NCBI RefSeq assembly: GCF_000217955.3 | Contig: NZ_AFOY02000008.1 | Location: 310,001-374,000, forward strand | Length of the DNA: 64,000 nt | Direction of reading: 5' to 3' | Source: Pseudomonas fluorescens HK44 | GTDB taxonomy: Bacteria > Pseudomonadota > Gammaproteobacteria > Pseudomonadales > Pseudomonadaceae | In this document: positions 61,037 to 64,000 of the stretch, piece by piece | Position numbering within the stretch: the stretch's first letter is position 1 | Layout of the letters: every line of letters begins with the position of its first letter | The notes under the pieces: model-generated | The model's input: only the letters and a program-made list of their open reading frames with translations | The model's database searches: none | Told to the model about the DNA's origin: nothing | Translations under genes and position numbers: made by a program

Positions 61037-61351
61037 ATGTCGTACGCAGTAATCGTTACTGGTGGCAAGCAATACAAGGTCGCCCCAGGTGAATACCTGA
61101 AGATCGAGAAACTGGAAATCGCTACCGGCGAATCCGTAACTTTTGATCGCGTTCTGTTGGTCGCCAATGGCGATGACGTGAATATCGGCGCTCCAGTTGT
61201 TGCTGGCGCTACCGTTGTGGCTGAAGTGATCTCCCAAGGTCGTCACGATAAAGTCCGCATCATCAAGTTCCGTCGTCGTAAGCACCACATGAAGCGTATG
61301 GGCCACCGCCAGTGGTACACCGAGATCAAAATCACCGGTATTCAGGCTTAA
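61037..61351 (+). CDS. rplU: 50S ribosomal protein L21
   Basis: 104 residues from the ATG at 61037 ([20 protein letters not shown]). It ends with [20 protein letters not shown], the L21 signature that contacts 23S rRNA. TCGGAGAAATACC precedes the start. First gene of rplU-rpmA. Confidence 0.97.
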   Translation: MSYAVIVTGGKQYKVAPGEYLKIEKLEIATGESVTFDRVLLVANGDDVNIGAPVVAGATVVAEVISQGRHDKVRIIKFRRRKHHMKRMGHRQWYTEIKITGIQA

Positions 61352-61386
61352 TTTCAGCCTAATTCCTCACTAGGAGAATTGAACTC

Positions 61387-61644
61387 ATGGCACACAAAAA
61401 AGCTGGTGGTAGTACCCGTAACGGTCGCGACTCAGAAGCCAAACGCCTTGGCGTGAAGATGTATGGCGGCCAGAAAATCATTCCGGGCAACATCATCGTG
61501 CGTCAGCGCGGCACCCAATTCCACGCCGGTTACGGTGTTGGCATGGGTAAAGATCACACCCTCTTCGCGAAAATCGAAGGCGTGATCAAGTTTGAAGTAA
61601 AAGGCGCGTTCAACCGCCGTTACGTGAGCGTTGTCGCGGCTTAA
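61387..61644 (+). CDS. rpmA: 50S ribosomal protein L27
   Basis: 85 residues: [20 protein letters not shown], then [20 protein letters not shown] and [20 protein letters not shown]. The N-terminal tail reaches the peptidyl-transferase centre. No cleavable N-terminal extension as in Firmicutes. AGGAGAA precedes the ATG. Confidence 0.98.
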   Translation: MAHKKAGGSTRNGRDSEAKRLGVKMYGGQKIIPGNIIVRQRGTQFHAGYGVGMGKDHTLFAKIEGVIKFEVKGAFNRRYVSVVAA

Positions 61645-61659
61645 TTGCGCGATCGCTGG

Positions 61660-61688
61660 AAAAGCCCTGTCTTGCGACGGGGCTTTTT
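61660..61688 (+). terminator. Terminator after rpmA
   Basis: AAAAGCCC-TGTCTTGCGACG-GGGCTTTTT, 15 bases after the rpmA stop. It separates the ribosomal genes from obgE. Confidence 0.88.
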
Positions 61689-61800
61689 CGTTTGTGGGGT
61701 GAGTCTCTTGCAAAACTGTTTGTATGGGCTGCCGGCGCTGGATTGTGCGGTCGTTGATTGAGGTCGCTGCGCTCATTTTTGCAAGAGTCTTATGTCTTAG

Positions 61801-63063
<1,263 letters not shown>

Positions 63064-63083
63064 TTCGTTGCAGTAAACTTAAG

Positions 63084-63107
63084 CGCCGCTCTATCGAGCG
63101 GCGTTTT
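63084..63107 (+). terminator. Terminator after obgE
   Basis: CGCCGCTC-TATC-GAGCGGCG-TTTT, 21 bases after the obgE stop. Confidence 0.9.
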
Positions 63108-63186
63108 GGTATCTGGAAATCGGTAGTCACGAATAACGTTACGGGCAGCGCTGGGTCGCGCTGTCCTCAAGCTAAGGTTGAAGATG

Positions 63187-64000
63187 ATGCGGAGCAAGGT
63201 GACAGGTGCGCAGCGTTGGGTCGTGAAGATCGGCAGCGCTTTGCTGACGGCTGATGGCAAGGGTCTGGATCGCGCAGCAATGAGCGTCTGGGTTGAGCAG
63301 ATGGTCGCGCTGCATGAGGCGGGTGTCGAGCTGGTGCTGGTGTCCTCGGGGGCGGTAGCGGCAGGCATGAGTCGCCTTGGCTGGACCGCACGACCCAGTG
63401 CGATGCACGAGTTGCAGGCGGCTGCCGCCATCGGTCAGATGGGGTTGGTGCAGGCCTGGGAGTCGAGCTTTGCCGAGCATGGCCGGCACACGGCGCAGAT
63501 TCTCCTGACTCACGATGACTTGTCCGATCGCAAGCGTTACCTCAACGCCCGCAGCACCTTGCGTGCGCTGGTCGAGCTCAAGGTCATTCCGGTGATCAAC
63601 GAGAACGATACGGTGGTCACCGACGAAATCCGTTTCGGCGACAACGATACGCTGGCGGCGCTGGTGGCCAACCTGGTCGAGGCTGACCTGTTGGTGATCC
63701 TCACTGATCGTGACGGCATGTTCGACGCCGATCCGCGCAACAACCCTGACGCCAAGCTGATTTACGAAGCGCGCGCCGATGATCCGGCGCTGGATGCGGT
63801 CGCGGGTGGCACTGGCGGTGCGTTGGGTCGTGGCGGTATGCAGACCAAATTGCGTGCGGCGCGTCTGGCGGCACGTTCGGGGGCTCATACGATCATCGTG
63901 GGTGGGCGTCTTGAGCGTGTGCTGGATCGTTTGAAGGCGGGCGAGCGCATCGGCACCTTGCTGTCGCCTGAGCGCGGCCTGCTGGCGGCGCGCAAGCAGT
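63187..64000 (+). CDS. proB: Glutamate 5-kinase, 3' end outside the window
   Basis: The first 271 codons of ProB, which phosphorylates glutamate in proline synthesis. It opens [20 protein letters not shown]. The amino-acid kinase motifs are [35 protein letters not shown] and [14 protein letters not shown], with [16 protein letters not shown] near residue 215. Two ATGs are in tandem (63184, 63187); I chose the second by similarity to the known start. The PUA domain is beyond the window. Confidence 0.95.
   Translation, partial: MRSKVTGAQRWVVKIGSALLTADGKGLDRAAMSVWVEQMVALHEAGVELVLVSSGAVAAGMSRLGWTARPSAMHELQAAAAIGQMGLVQAWESSFAEHGRHTAQILLTHDDLSDRKRYLNARSTLRALVELKVIPVINENDTVVTDEIRFGDNDTLAALVANLVEADLLVILTDRDGMFDADPRNNPDAKLIYEARADDPALDAVAGGTGGALGRGGMQTKLRAARLAARSGAHTIIVGGRLERVLDRLKAGERIGTLLSPERGLLAARKQ

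Overview
The window is chromosomal DNA from a fluorescent Pseudomonas (P. fluorescens group). The evidence is high GC with strong third-position bias, dense gene packing, many Pseudomonas-type REP palindromes between genes, and two stretches whose gene order I remember as conserved in P. aeruginosa. These are fpr-mscL-radA-mapZ-cstA-yjiX-cobW-glyA-morA (about 30-46 kb) and fklB-ispB-rplU-rpmA-obgE-proB (about 58-64 kb). Synteny statements are from memory, not from a search. I see no tRNA, rRNA, CRISPR array, prophage or intact insertion sequence.

Regions. 0-5.8 kb: housekeeping and single-gene units (flavoprotein, HDAC-family deacetylase, GNAT acetyltransferase, TesB, HAD phosphatase, alpha/beta hydrolase, YpfJ metallopeptidase). 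5.9-11.7 kb: an accessory catabolic cluster around an IclR regulator, with a KstD-like flavoenzyme on one side and a Gfo/Idh/MocA dehydrogenase, a TIM-barrel isomerase/dehydratase and an EamA transporter on the other. Matching TGGAA-N5-TTCCA operators lie on both sides. 11.75-12.67 kb: a chemoreceptor pseudogene with an internal deletion. 12.8-18.8 kb: a quinate/shikimate-to-protocatechuate cluster (MFS transporter, QuiC fusion enzyme, TetR regulator, QSDH-type dehydrogenase, AroQ), with a shared 23-bp operator candidate at two promoters. 19-25 kb: trmA, a purine permease, a DJ-1 paralogue without its catalytic residues, a HigBA toxin-antitoxin pair and an MFS exporter.

25-27.7 kb: the cyanide-insensitive quinol oxidase operon cioAB plus a DUF2474 peptide, preceded by a perfect ANR/FNR box. 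27.8-32.2 kb: rlmG, a LuxR-type solo, ferredoxin-NADP reductase and mscL, interrupted by two AT-rich patches. 32.2-46.2 kb: radA, the c-di-GMP adaptor mapZ, cstA with its small partner gene, a CobW GTPase, two GntR regulators, a DctA-type symporter with FadR-type operators, glyA, and the multidomain GGDEF/EAL protein MorA.

46.4-57.8 kb: ettA, a GreB-like factor, a DUF4105 outer-membrane protein, DUF3015, a Lon-like protease with a degenerate P-loop, a large lipoprotein and small conserved proteins. 57.9-64 kb: fklB, PhnA-like yjdM, ispB, then rplU-rpmA-obgE and the start of proB, with a clear sigma-70 promoter before rplU.

The most system-like and least described part is the IclR cluster at 5.9-11.7 kb next to the quinate genes. 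It combines enzyme families that oxidise, dehydrate and desaturate alicyclic rings, which suggests a cyclitol or related ring-compound pathway. The substrate cannot be read from the sequence.
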